Below are positions 1-8,240 of a stretch of 64,000 bases of DNA, piece by piece (the stretch's first letter is position 1; every line of letters starts with the position of its first letter). This DNA is from Streptomyces sp. R33 (lineage in GTDB: Bacteria > Actinomycetota > Actinomycetes > Streptomycetales > Streptomycetaceae). The notes below the pieces were generated by a model. That model was not told the DNA's origin. It worked only from the letters and a program-made list of their open reading frames with translations, and ran no database searches. The DNA lies in the NCBI RefSeq assembly GCF_041200175.1, contig NZ_CP165727.1, forward strand, positions 1,116,001 through 1,180,000. The letters are read 5' to 3'. The position numbers were made by a program, and so were the translations under genes.

Positions 1-1007
1 GCAACACGGCGCGCGACCTGGACGTGATCCGCGCGGCGCTCGGCGAGCGGAAGATCTCGTACCTGAGCTACTCGTACGGGACCTACCTCGGCGCCGTGTA
101 CTCCCAGATGTTCCCGCAGCACACCGACCGCTTCGTGCTGGACAGCGGGGTGGACCCGCAGCGCGTCTGGCGCGGCATGATCCAGGTGTGGGGCACCGAG
201 GCGGAGCCCGCCTTCGCGCGGTGGACGCGGTGGGCGGCGGAGCGCTCGGACCGGTACGGGCTCGGCACCACGCCCGAAGAGGTGTCGGCCACCTTCTGGG
301 GCCTGGTGGCGCGTGCCGACCGGGACCCGATCGTCCACGACGGGCGGAAGTACACGGGTGACGATCTCAGGGCCGATCCTTCGCTGTTCTTCGACCCGTA
401 CGGGGCTTCGGCCGCCATCAGGTTCCTGAAGGCCTTGGCCGAGACCGGACACCCGCCGGCGGACGGCGGCGCGCCGGAGCCGGAGCGGCTGCCGGCAGCC
501 GCCCGGACCTCCTCATGGAGCGCCTCCGGGCCGAACACCGCTGCGGCCGGCCCGGCAGCAGCCCCCGATTCCGGAGACAACGCCACGGCCGTCTACTGGT
601 CCGTCGTGTGCGGGGACACGGACAGCTGGCCGCGTGACCCCGATCAGTACGCGCGGGACGCGGTGCGGGACAAGGCGAAGTATCCGATCTACGGGGACTT
701 CGCGTCGAACATCAAGCCGTGCGCCTTCTGGCAGCGGCCGGTCGAGCCCGCGACGCCCATGAAGACCCGGGCCGACGTACTGACCGTACAGAACGAGTGG
801 GACCCGACGACCCCGCTGGCCAGCGGCCAGGGCCTGCACAAGGCGCTCAAGGGCTCGCGAATGGTGCTCGCGCTGGGCGGCCGGAAGCACGGTGTGTACC
901 TCTCCGACCCGGCGTCCTGCGCCGACGCCACGGTCGACAAGTACCTCGCCACGGGCCGGCTGCCCGCTGCGGACGTGACCTGCCAGGACACGCCGCCCTC
1001 CCCGTAG
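1..1007 (+). CDS. alpha/beta hydrolase, tripeptidyl aminopeptidase-like (5' end outside window)
   Basis: The reading frame is open from base 3, so the gene begins before the window and about 334 C-terminal residues are visible. The nucleophile elbow reads SYSYGTYLG, with the likely catalytic Ser at bases 72-74. The acid follows in NEWDPTTPLASG, and the His in GGRKHGVYL close to the C-terminus. This order and the C-terminal TAP-like segment fit secreted Streptomyces peptidases of family S33, which release short peptides from protein N-termini. The signal peptide would lie upstream and cannot be seen. The gene is convergent with the ligase remnant, whose open frame runs antisense through its last 320 bases. 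Confidence 0.85.
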   Translation, partial: NTARDLDVIRAALGERKISYLSYSYGTYLGAVYSQMFPQHTDRFVLDSGVDPQRVWRGMIQVWGTEAEPAFARWTRWAAERSDRYGLGTTPEEVSATFWGLVARADRDPIVHDGRKYTGDDLRADPSLFFDPYGASAAIRFLKALAETGHPPADGGAPEPERLPAAARTSSWSASGPNTAAAGPAAAPDSGDNATAVYWSVVCGDTDSWPRDPDQYARDAVRDKAKYPIYGDFASNIKPCAFWQRPVEPATPMKTRADVLTVQNEWDPTTPLASGQGLHKALKGSRMVLALGGRKHGVYLSDPASCADATVDKYLATGRLPAADVTCQDTPPSP

Positions 1008-1089
1008 GGGTGCCGGGAGCCGGCGAGCCCGACGCCCTGTCCGTCACGGGCCGGACGGGTCCTCGTGGCCGGTCCGCCCGGGGCGCTCT

Positions 1090-2431
1090 CGACGCGGCCG
1101 GTCACCACCAGGTCGCCGTGCGGGGTGCGCCGCGCCAGTTCGCCGGTGCGGAAGTACCCGTCGGCGGTGAAGGAGCGTGCGTTGAGGTCCGGCGCCCTGT
1201 AGTAACCGCGCAGGGTGTACGGACCGCGGGCGAGGAGTTCGCCGGGCTGCCCGTCGGGCAGGTCCTTGCCGTCGGCGTCGACGATGCGGAGCTCGTGGTC
1301 GGGCGAGAGCGGCCTGCCCTGCGTGGTGAGCACGGTCTCGTCCGGATCGGTGGGCCGGGTGAGGGTGAGCAGCCCCTCGGCCATGCCGAAGACCTGCTGC
1401 AGGCGGCAGCCCAGTTCGGTGCCCATCCGCTCCGCGGTCGCCCGGTCCAAGGGCGCGCCGCCGACCTGCACGAGGCGCAGACTGCTCAAGTCGGCCTGGA
1501 CCGTGGGGAGTACGTCGAGCCAGCGCTGGGCGGCGTCGGGCGCCAGCGACGTGAGGGTGACCCGCTCCCGTTCGATGGCCGCGAGGCATTCGGCGGGTTC
1601 CGGGTTCTCGAGCAGGACGACGGTGCCGCCGGCCGAGAGGGTACCGACGATGCCCGGGCAGCCGAAGGCGAGGTTGGACTCGGCGGGCAGCGCAGCGAGA
1701 TACACGTCGGTCTCGGTGAGCGACACCAGCTCGGCGGCGGCCCGTGCCTGGTAGGCGTAGTCGTTGTGGGTGCGCGGAACGAGCCTGGGCACGGCCGCGG
1801 AGCCGCCGGAGAGCAGGAAGAACGCCACCTGGTCGGCGCTCTGCGCGAGCGCCGGCTCGGGAGCGGCGTCGATGGAGCCGAGCGGGGAGTACTGGCAGCC
1901 CGACGGGTCGGTCGTCAGACCGCCGTACGGGGACGACTCGCCCGGCGCCTCATAGGTGAACACCTGCCGCAGGAAGGGCCATCGGGCCGCGATGTCCGCT
2001 GCCATCGCCGTGTGGTCGAAGCCCTGGTACACCGAGGGAGCGACGTACCCGACGGCCTGGGTGACCCGTACGAGGTCGGGCACCTCGGAGGCCCGGTGCG
2101 AGACCGGGCAGAGCACGGGGATCACGCCGATCCGCATCAGCGCGAACACGGTGACGACGAACTCGGGCACGTTCGGCAGCTGCACGACGGCCCGCATCCC
2201 GGGCCGGAGGCCGCGCAGCCGGAATCCGGCGGCCATGCGGTCCACGCGCCGGTTCAGGTTCGCGTACGTGATGCGGGTGCCGCCGTGCACGAGCGCGGTC
2301 CGTGGTCCGTACTGCTGGGCCCAGCCGCGCAGCAGGTTGTCCAGTGTGTTGCCCCGCCAGAGCCCGGCCGCCCAGTAGCGGTCGACGAACTCCTCGGGCC
2401 AGGGCGTGCAGCCGTCGAGCAGGGTTGCCAT
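1090..2431 (-). pseudogene. 2,3-dihydroxybenzoate-AMP ligase (EntE/DhbE-like), C-terminally truncated
   Basis: The start ATG at 2431 follows a good GGAAGGAAG ribosome site. The first ~445 residues follow siderophore aryl-adenylating enzymes: an N-terminal LDGCTPWPEEFVDRYW-type block, core motif QVFGMAEG, YFRTGEL and GDLVVTGR. Homology stops abruptly after VTGR, where the hinge and the ~100-residue C-terminal subdomain with the catalytic lysine should follow. The frame then runs on as low-complexity sequence to a stop at 689, antisense to the hydrolase. The phosphate-binding motif, normally SGGSTG-x-x-K, reads SGGSAAVPR. Both defects suggest an inactive relic of a catechol siderophore locus. 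No isochorismatase or NRPS partner is nearby. Confidence 0.7.
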
Positions 2432-2767
2432 GCGTTTCGCTTCCTTCCGGGCCGACCGGTGTCCATCGGGGCCAGGGCGGCCAGCGCCAGGGAGCCCGGG
2501 GAGCTCGGGGAGCTCGGGGGGCAACTCGACATCCTGACCTTGGAATCCAATGTTTCAGTGCGTCCGCACGCAAGGTACTTTCCTGACCATGGACGTCGCA
2601 TTCCATCGGCGGAACGTCCAATTAAGGGCGCTGACCAGCAGGAACGGCTTCCACCGGGGCCCGCTCCGCACTCCTGGTTTGAAGGCCGCCAGGCCGGTCA
2701 GACGCCTAGGGCCACCCCCGTGCATCGCGGGCGGCAGCCTCCACGTCCCATCGATCGGAACAGCGCC
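2432..2767. other. intergenic region, divergent promoters
   Basis: These 336 bases separate the ligase remnant from the hypothetical gene at 2768. A short GGGGAGCTC-type tandem repeat lies at about 2491-2520. I see no convincing iron box, RNA gene or coding frame here. Confidence 0.4.
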
Positions 2768-3397
2768 ATGGATGCCAGGGAAACCCGCCCCCACAGCTCG
2801 GAACCCCGTTCCTCACCCGCGTCAACCGGGCACCGCCTCCTCACGATCTATCTGAACGACCACCTCGCGGGCGCCAGCGGTGGCGTCTCCCTCATCCGCC
2901 GGATGGCGCGGACGCACCGCGGTACCCCGGCGGGGGTGCCCCTGGCCGCGCTGGCCGAGCAGATCGCCCAGGACCGGGAGAGCCTGCGCGAGATCATGAC
3001 GGCCTTCGACGTCCCCGCGCAGTGGCACAGGGTCGTCATGGGCCGTCTGGCCGAGAAGGCGGGCAGGGCCAAGCTCAACGGCCGCCTGGTGAGCCGCTCA
3101 CCCCTCAGCGACGTCCTCGAGCTGGAAGCCATGCGGCTCGGGGTGGAGGGCAAGGCATCCCTGTGGCGGTCGCTGGGGACCCTCGCCGCCACCGCCGAAG
3201 CCCCCCTCGACCCGGCCGTCGTCGCCCGGCTCCTGGACCGAGCCCAGCGCCAGGCGGCCGTCCTGGAGGAACTGCGGCTGGAGGCCGCGGGCCGGGCCTT
3301 CACCGCCGCTGCCGAAGGCTCCGTCCCGGCCGGCCGGGGCCGCGCCGACGGCACGCCACGCCACCGGCTGTCGCGAAGGGCGGGGTGGGCGTCATGA
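2768..3397 (+). CDS. conserved hypothetical protein, helical, four-helix-like
   Basis: This 209-residue soluble protein has no signal peptide or membrane segment. After a ~20-residue polar lead it carries a block beginning LLTIYLNDHLAGASGG, then RRMARTHRGTP, then long amphipathic helices (EIMTAFDVPAQWHRVVMGRL, SPLSDVLELEAMRLGVEGK). I recall this pattern from Streptomyces hypothetical proteins found beside stress genes, but no biochemical role is known to me. Its TGA overlaps the ATG of the epimerase gene, so the two are probably cotranscribed and translationally coupled. The ATG at 2768 starts the conserved part with little excess. The longer upstream frame is antisense to the ligase remnant and is not coding. 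Confidence 0.7.
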   Translation: MDARETRPHSSEPRSSPASTGHRLLTIYLNDHLAGASGGVSLIRRMARTHRGTPAGVPLAALAEQIAQDRESLREIMTAFDVPAQWHRVVMGRLAEKAGRAKLNGRLVSRSPLSDVLELEAMRLGVEGKASLWRSLGTLAATAEAPLDPAVVARLLDRAQRQAAVLEELRLEAAGRAFTAAAEGSVPAGRGRADGTPRHRLSRRAGWAS

Positions 3398-4428
3398 GAG
3401 TCGTCGTCACGGGCGCCAGCGGCAACGCGGGCACCAGCGTGGTCGAGGCCCTGGCGGCCGACCCTACGGTCACCGACGTGCTCGGTGTCTCCCGTCGCCG
3501 GCCCGGCCTGAGCATCCCGGGCGTGCGGTGGATCGAAGCCGACGTCGAACCGGGCCGCGGCGACCTGACCGAGGTCTTCGCGGGCGCCGACGCGGTCGTC
3601 CACCTCGCGTGGAAGTTCCAGCCCACCCACGACCCCGTCGCCACATGGCGGACCAACGTCCTGGGAAGCATCAACGTCTTCGAGTCGTGTGCACGGGCCG
3701 GTGTGCACGCTCTGGTGCACGCCTCGTCGGTCGGCGCGTACTCGCCCGGCCCGGAGGACGGGCGTCCGGTCGACGAGTCCTGGCCCACCCACGGCTGGCC
3801 GGGCGCTGCCTACACCCGGGAGAAGGCCTATCTGGAGCGGTACCTCGACGCCTTCCAACTCGCCCACCCCGAACTGCGGGTGGTGCGGATGCGGCCGGCG
3901 TTCCTGTTCAAGAAGGAGTCGGCGAGCGAGCAGGGCAGGATCTTCGGCGGGCGGTTCCTGCCGTGGCGCCTGATCCGGCCGGGCCTGCTGCCCGCGCTGC
4001 CCGCCGTGTCCGGCCTGCGCTTCCAGGCCCTGCACACCGACGACGCCGCCGAGGCGTACCGGGCGGCCGTCGTCCGCCCCGTCCGCGGCCCGTTCAACCT
4101 GGTGGCCGATCCCGTACTGAGCACGGCCGCCGTGGCGGGCCTCCTGCGCGCCCGTACGCTGCCGCTCCCGGCCGGCGCAGCCCGAGCCGCGCTCTCCGCG
4201 GCCTGGCGGGTGCACCTCGTACCGGCCGATCCCGGCCTGCTGGACGCCGTGCTGCGACTCCCCCTGCTCGACGCCGGCCGGGCCCGCGACGAGCTGGGAT
4301 GGACGCCGTCGACCACCGCCACCGAGGCCGTCGCGGCATTCCTCGAAGGCCTCCACCAGGGAACCGGCCTCGACACCCCACCCCTGACCCCCGCAGCGGC
4401 GGGTGCAGGACGCCATCGGCACGCGTGA
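3394..4428 (+). CDS. NAD(P)-dependent epimerase/dehydratase (extended SDR)
   Basis: This is a 344-residue Rossmann-fold enzyme. The N-terminus reads MRVVVTGASGNAGTS, giving the TGxxGxxG dinucleotide-binding loop at residues 6-13. The active-site Ser lies in HASSVGAYSPG and the Tyr/Lys pair in YTREKAY (YxxxK). These match extended short-chain dehydrogenases acting on sugar nucleotides or related substrates; the substrate cannot be told from sequence. The C-terminal ~140 residues form the substrate lobe. The ATG overlaps the upstream stop (ATGA), and 11 bases after its stop the DUF6381 gene begins, so the three genes form one operon. Confidence 0.85.
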   Translation: MRVVVTGASGNAGTSVVEALAADPTVTDVLGVSRRRPGLSIPGVRWIEADVEPGRGDLTEVFAGADAVVHLAWKFQPTHDPVATWRTNVLGSINVFESCARAGVHALVHASSVGAYSPGPEDGRPVDESWPTHGWPGAAYTREKAYLERYLDAFQLAHPELRVVRMRPAFLFKKESASEQGRIFGGRFLPWRLIRPGLLPALPAVSGLRFQALHTDDAAEAYRAAVVRPVRGPFNLVADPVLSTAAVAGLLRARTLPLPAGAARAALSAAWRVHLVPADPGLLDAVLRLPLLDAGRARDELGWTPSTTATEAVAAFLEGLHQGTGLDTPPLTPAAAGAGRHRHA

Positions 4429-4439
4429 AAGGACTGACC

Positions 4440-4628
4440 ATGAGCGAGGAAAGCATGCCTCCCGAGCGGGTTCGGGAGATGCGTGACAAGGCCCAAGAAC
4501 TGGAGCAGGCGGCGCAGCACGCCACGGATCCCGTGGAACGACAGCGGCTGAGGGACAGGGCCATGCGCATCCGCGAGAAGAGCGAGCAGGTGTACGGGAG
4601 GGGCAGCGGAACCATGGACCCGATGTAG
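4440..4628 (+). CDS. DUF6381 family small protein (copy 1)
   Basis: This 62-residue, highly charged, helical protein ends in SGTMDPM. A heptad-like core (RVREMRDKAQELEQAAQHA, then DPVERQRLRDRAMRIREKSEQ) suggests a coiled coil. The same layout recurs at 63377-63562 in this window (REKAQEL, DPEERRRLQEKARRLREQSE, ending GMDPM), so the two are paralogues of one Streptomyces family known as DUF6381. The function is unknown. A GAAAGGACTGACC leader gives an acceptable ribosome site before the ATG. It is the last gene of the operon that contains the epimerase. Confidence 0.8.
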   Translation: MSEESMPPERVREMRDKAQELEQAAQHATDPVERQRLRDRAMRIREKSEQVYGRGSGTMDPM

Positions 4629-4659
4629 CCACGCGGCGCCCAGGCGGCGTCAGGAGCTG

Positions 4660-5082
4660 TCAGGGCGTGTCTCCGGGAACGATGTCCTCGCGGATGGCGG
4701 CGAGCGCGAACGCGTGGCCGGCCGGGTCGGCGTAGCGGCGCAGGGTGGTCCGGCTGCCCGGCAGGCTGCCGTCGTCCTCCGCGGCCACCGGGCGGGCTCC
4801 GAGGGTCACGGCCTCGCGCTCGGCCTCGTCGAGGGACTTCTCGTCCACGAGGATGCACAGATGGGCCTGTTGGGAGCCCTCCGGGAGCGGCCAGCTCGGT
4901 GGGGCGTGGTCCGGGTCGCGGCGGACTCCGAGGACGAGGCCGCCGCGGCCGGTGACGAGCAGGAGTTCCCCGTCGCCCGGTGCCGGCCCTGCCGTGGCAC
5001 CGAGCAGCTCGGCGTAGAACCGTGCCAGCAGCTCGGGCTCGGCACTGTCCAGGACGAGAACGGTTGTCTTGGGTACGGTCAT
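4660..5082 (-). CDS. VOC family (glyoxalase/bleomycin-resistance fold) protein
   Basis: This 140-residue protein has the paired beta-alpha-beta-beta-beta modules of the vicinal oxygen chelate fold. Module one opens TTVLVLDSAEPELLARFYAE, and module two closes with RYADPAGHAFALA. Members bind a metal or a small molecule: glyoxalases, dioxygenases, antibiotic-binding proteins. Which activity applies here cannot be decided. The ATG at 5082 gives the usual family length. The gene converges on the DUF6381 operon, and its divergent upstream neighbour region leads to another small minus-strand gene. Confidence 0.8.
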   Translation of the reverse strand: MTVPKTTVLVLDSAEPELLARFYAELLGATAGPAPGDGELLLVTGRGGLVLGVRRDPDHAPPSWPLPEGSQQAHLCILVDEKSLDEAEREAVTLGARPVAAEDDGSLPGSRTTLRRYADPAGHAFALAAIREDIVPGDTP

Positions 5083-5183
5083 GCACCCCGTTTGCCCTGT
5101 GTCGGCGTCCGTACGCGGCGCGTGTCCGCAAGCGGGGCCGGACGGGGTGGACCGGCCCCCGCACCCGGCCCCCGCGCTCGCTC

Positions 5184-5552
5184 TCAGGAACGGATGCGGA
5201 GTCCGATCTCCTTCTCCTGATCGCCCGATACGGCTCCCATGTCCTCGACGGTGAATTGTCCGGCGAGCGCGGCCTGCACCCGCTCCACCGCGCGGGGGCC
5301 TCCCTGGAGGGTGACGCTGACCGGGTCCTTCAGCCGAACGGGCGTTGGCTTCCGCTCCGCCGGCTTCGCGGCGTCGAGGGTCGCGCTCCACACGGTCGCG
5401 GCCCGTCCGCCTTCCGCCGCGCTGCCCGCCCGGGCCTCTGCGGGGAAGGAACGCTCGAGCAGGTCGAGGACGGCGCGCGCGTCCTCCGCAGAGCAGTCGC
5501 CGACCGCCACCACCACTTCGGCCACCGGGCTGTCCTTGTCCTGGCTGTCCAT
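5184..5552 (-). CDS. conserved hypothetical protein, small, RNA-interaction-like fold uncertain
   Basis: This 122-residue soluble protein starts MDSQDKDSPVAEVVVAVGDC and alternates predicted strands and helices (VVVAVGDCSAEDARAVLDLL; PVSVTLQGGPRAVERVQAAL). No motif lets me assign a function. A GAGAGG ribosome site lies before the ATG at 5552. The layout, two beta-alpha-beta-like halves, is compatible with a small ferredoxin-like fold; that is inference only. It sits among small genes of probable stress function (VOC, CsbD) on the same strand. Confidence 0.6.
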   Translation of the reverse strand: MDSQDKDSPVAEVVVAVGDCSAEDARAVLDLLERSFPAEARAGSAAEGGRAATVWSATLDAAKPAERKPTPVRLKDPVSVTLQGGPRAVERVQAALAGQFTVEDMGAVSGDQEKEIGLRIRS

Positions 5553-5730
5553 CAGGGGCTACCTCTCTCGTGCACATGGACCCGGCCGCACCACGCCTCG
5601 ACCGGGCCCTGCCGCGTGCGTCGGGGCCGACCCCGCGGAACAGGCAGGTCCACGCTCACACACGGAGTCGGACCCCGCATCATTTGCCGCACGGAGGGTG
5701 TGGAGCCCTCCCCTGCCCCGGGCCGGAACA

Positions 5731-5770
5731 GGATGCGGCCCCCGACGCCGAGGCGCCGGGGGCCGCATCC
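5731..5770 (-). terminator. strong hairpin terminator of the CsbD gene
   Basis: GGATGCGGCCCC and GGGGCCGCATCC form a perfect 12-bp stem that extends further inward. It lies about 40 bases past the end of the CsbD gene and upstream of the 122-residue gene. There is no U-tract, as is usual in Streptomyces. Confidence 0.6.
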
Positions 5771-5811
5771 CTGGTCCGCCGGTGAGCCCGTGGGGACTCG
5801 CCGGGGCGGCG

Positions 5812-6009
5812 TCAGGCCCTGTCGCGCTTGTCGCGCAGGGAATCCTGGATGCCGCGGGCGCGCTTCTCGGTTTCGCTCAGGGCTTCCTTCGCCTTGCCCT
5901 TGGCCTGGTCCGTCTTGCCCTCGGCCTTCATCCGGTCGTTGCCGGTGACCTTGCCGACGGTTTCCTTGGCCTTGCCCTTGGCCTGGTCCATCTTGCCCTT
6001 GTCAGCCAT
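5812..6009 (-). CDS. CsbD family general stress protein
   Basis: This 65-residue acidic/basic helical protein starts MADKGKMDQAKGKAKETVGK. The block D-x-AKGKAKE is repeated (residues ~8-16 and ~34-42), a hallmark of CsbD-like proteins. In other bacteria these accumulate under general stress-sigma control; the molecular role is unknown. An AAGGAGTTCACC site precedes the ATG at 6009. A hairpin terminator follows, so the gene is probably a monocistron. I looked for a sigma-B type GGGTAY promoter and did not find a clear one. Confidence 0.9.
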   Translation of the reverse strand: MADKGKMDQAKGKAKETVGKVTGNDRMKAEGKTDQAKGKAKEALSETEKRARGIQDSLRDKRDRA

Positions 6010-6203
6010 GGTGAACTCCTTGGTTCGTGGGAATCCCGTACGGGGACAAACTAGATGAAACCGGACTGCCGCGCGCGACGGGGCCGGCGATGGTCCCGCA
6101 TACGCGGGACGGGCCGGCCCGGGGCGCCGAGCCTTATCCGGCCCTCCTTTTCGAGCCTTCGCTTCTGGGCCATGCGCGTGAGCCACCAGCGTCGAGCCGA
6201 CGG

Positions 6204-6527
6204 TCAGCGGCCGAGGGCCCGCTTGAGTTCCGCCTTGTCCATCTTCGAACGGCCTTCGATGCCCCGATGCTTCGCCTCGTTGTAGAGCTGCTCCTTCGTC
6301 GGGCCCTGGGAGCCGGTGTGAGAGCGCTGTCCACCACGCTTCGACGACGACATGTCCTGCGTGGAGGACCGGCTCGCGGTCTTCGACTCCCCGGAGCGGG
6401 CGCGTTCCTTGTTGACGGTACGTGCGGCGATCTCCTTCGCACGCTTCGTGCTCTCGCCGCGCTGCTCGGCACTCTCCTTGATGTGCTCGTACTGACGTTC
6501 ACGCTTGGGACTGGAACCGCGAGGCAT
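6204..6527 (-). CDS. plasmid-stabilisation-like protein with C-terminal Rho_N/SAP-like helix-extended-helix
   Basis: This 107-residue very basic protein starts MPRGSSPKRERQYEHIKES, followed by IAARTVNKERARSGES. It ends in a helix-turn-helix-like segment (TKEQLYNEAKHRGIEGRSKM, then DKAELKRALGR) resembling the N-terminal RNA/DNA-binding domain of Rho or SAP domains. Streptomyces homologues are usually labelled plasmid stabilisation protein, but I know of no experiment behind that label. A GGAGGAGCCACC site precedes the ATG. Charge and fold suggest nucleic-acid binding, perhaps chromatin-associated. It stands alone between the CsbD gene and the lipoprotein operon. Confidence 0.75.
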   Translation of the reverse strand: MPRGSSPKRERQYEHIKESAEQRGESTKRAKEIAARTVNKERARSGESKTASRSSTQDMSSSKRGGQRSHTGSQGPTKEQLYNEAKHRGIEGRSKMDKAELKRALGR

Positions 6528-6779
6528 GGTGGCTCCTCCTCCAATCGGCTCGGATGCGGAACCTGTTCACGGATCCGCCGGATCCGTAGGGCGCCTGCCC
6601 GGCGAGGACGACGCCATTCACCCGCCGGCCGAGTGACCGCCGCCGCCTCGTCCGGCGTGTGGAGCCACCGCCTTCGGGCTTCCGGACGAGGATGGGCCGG
6701 TTCCCCTCTCCGGTCGGCAAGGGTCAGGACAGTGCCCGATCGGCGCCGATGCCCGTACACCGCGACCGAGGAGACGGCG

Positions 6780-7250
6780 ATGGACGCGATCGTGCTGCTG
6801 CGCGGAGACCGCAAGACGGTCGGGAAACTGTTCGCGGGACCCCGCGGGCCGGCGGTGGCGGTCGCGGCGGCCGTCGACCTGGCGGGACTGCTGAGCGGGT
6901 GCGGAGCCTCTCCGGCCAGGCTGGAGGGCGCACGGCAGGCCGGACAGGCCTTCGAGGAATCCCTCACCGCAGCGGACTACTCCCGGGCCTGCGCACTGCT
7001 GGCGCCGCAGACCAGGCGGCAGCTGGAACAGGACGAAGGCAAGCCGTGCGGCCCGGCGCTGCGCGGCCAGGAGCTGCCGTCAGCCGGCGAGGTGCGGGGC
7101 ACGCAGGTGTACGGGCGGCAGGCCATGCTGCGCCTGCAGGGCGACACGCTGTTCCTGTCGCAGTTCGACGACGGCTGGAAGGTGGTCGCGGCCGACTGCA
7201 CACCGCAGCGCCAAGACGACCCGTACCGGTGTTCGCTGAAGGGAGGCTGA
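6780..7250 (+). CDS. lipoprotein, unknown function
   Basis: This 156-residue precursor has a hydrophobic stretch (AVAVAAAVDLAG) followed by the lipobox LLSGC, so the mature protein would be lipid-anchored outside the membrane from Cys 41. The mature part contains paired cysteines and ends YRCSLKGG. It resembles small actinobacterial exported proteins in which a helical region (FEESLTAADYSRACALLAP) precedes beta strands (AMLRLQGDTLFLSQFDDGW). The n-region is unusually long, but the ATG has the only good ribosome site (GAGGAGACGGCG). One base separates its stop from the micro-ORF that follows, indicating an operon with the 27-residue peptide and DUF6766. Confidence 0.7.
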   Translation: MDAIVLLRGDRKTVGKLFAGPRGPAVAVAAAVDLAGLLSGCGASPARLEGARQAGQAFEESLTAADYSRACALLAPQTRRQLEQDEGKPCGPALRGQELPSAGEVRGTQVYGRQAMLRLQGDTLFLSQFDDGWKVVAADCTPQRQDDPYRCSLKGG

Positions 7251-7251
7251 C

Positions 7252-7335
7252 GTGCGTGTGCTGTTCTGCGCCTGCCTGGTGACGGTGTTGGGCGGGCTCG
7301 GCTACTTCATCGCGATCGGGGCGATGCACCGGTGA
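7252..7335 (+). CDS. 27-residue single-span membrane micro-protein
   Basis: GTG starts 28 codons that encode one hydrophobic helix with a short charged end: it opens VRVLFCACLVTVLGG and closes IAIGAMHR. GGGAGGCTGAC gives an excellent ribosome site spaced for this GTG. Its TGA overlaps the GTG of the DUF6766 gene (GTGA), so translation is coupled. The peptide would insert into the cytoplasmic membrane, where the DUF6766 protein also resides. I infer that it is a small partner of that protein; nothing else in the sequence shows function. Confidence 0.55.
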   Translation: MRVLFCACLVTVLGGLGYFIAIGAMHR

Positions 7336-8030
7336 GCGCCGAACGGGAGAACCGGCCGGGTGGTTTCTGGCGGGACAACAGCCTCACCCTCGCCTTCGGG
7401 GGCGCGTTCCTGCTCGTGCTGGCCGGCCAGGCAGTCGCCGGGCATGCCGGATTCAACGAAGACCTCGCCGTCGACGGGCTGCAGCAGCTGACGATCGGCG
7501 AGTACCTGATGTCATCGGACTTCGCCGTCGACGTCTCCGAGAACTGGCAGTCGGAGTTCCTGCAGTTCTTCCTCTACATCTTCGGGACCGTCTGGCTCCT
7601 CCAGCGCGGTTCCCCGGAATCCAAGAAGCTCCACAAAGCAGGACCGGAAAGCGACCGCGAGCAACACGTCGGCGATCACGCCACAGCCGATTCGCCCCGC
7701 TGGGCCGGAAGCAAGGGCTGGCGCCAGAAGCTGTATTCACGGTCCCTCGGCATCGTGATGGCCACGCTGTTCTTCCTGTCCTGGCTCGCGCAGTCGATCG
7801 CCGGGACGGCGGCCTACGACGAGCAGCAGCTGCGTCGACTCCAGGCCCCCATCTCCTGGGGTGCCTATCTGGCCTCCGCCGACTTCTGGAACCGGTCCTT
7901 GCAGAACTGGCAGTCCGAGCTCCTGGCCGTGGCCGCCATGGCCATCCTGTCCGTCTATCTCCGCCAGCGCGGTTCCCCGGAATCCAAGCCCGTCGGCGCC
8001 CCGCACACCTCCACGGGGGTGGAGGGCTGA
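7332..8030 (+). CDS. DUF6766 family integral membrane protein with internal duplication
   Basis: This 232-residue protein has four predicted membrane segments in two similar halves. Each half begins with a membrane helix ending in QAVAG or QSIAG. It then carries a ~20-residue soluble loop with GEYL or GAYL plus SSDF or SADF, then N-WQSE-L/F and a second helix closing with QRGSPESK. NWQSE and RGSPESK each occur twice (residues ~72-98 and ~195-222). The family is common in Streptomyces and uncharacterised. Start GTG overlaps the stop of the micro-protein. A hairpin terminator lies directly downstream. Confidence 0.85.
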   Translation: MSAERENRPGGFWRDNSLTLAFGGAFLLVLAGQAVAGHAGFNEDLAVDGLQQLTIGEYLMSSDFAVDVSENWQSEFLQFFLYIFGTVWLLQRGSPESKKLHKAGPESDREQHVGDHATADSPRWAGSKGWRQKLYSRSLGIVMATLFFLSWLAQSIAGTAAYDEQQLRRLQAPISWGAYLASADFWNRSLQNWQSELLAVAAMAILSVYLRQRGSPESKPVGAPHTSTGVEG

Positions 8031-8032
8031 AG

Positions 8033-8068
8033 CTGCCGCCCGGGCGGGGATGGCGCCCGGGCGGGCAG
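8033..8068 (+). terminator. hairpin terminator after DUF6766
   Basis: CTGCCGCCCGGGCG pairs with the complementary arm CGCCCGGGCGGGCAG around a 6-base loop, 3 bases past the stop codon. Confidence 0.6.
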
Positions 8069-8240
8069 AAGCCGGATGCCCCGCTCACCGGCGCGCCAAC
8101 GCCGACCGTCCTGTGTGATGGCTACCGTGATGCGGAAGATCGGGAAGGAACACGGGTGAAGGTGAACAGACCAGCCGACGAACCCGTCCGGGGTCGAGTT
8201 GCCGATCCCCGGTTCCGGCCATGAGAGAAACGAGGCCCGT

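Noticed and set aside
8156..8224. 22-codon GTG ORF with an AAGGA site upstream of the ADF-H gene, possible leader peptide
   Set aside because: No attenuator structure, no repeated codons and no overlap with the next gene; cannot be told from chance.
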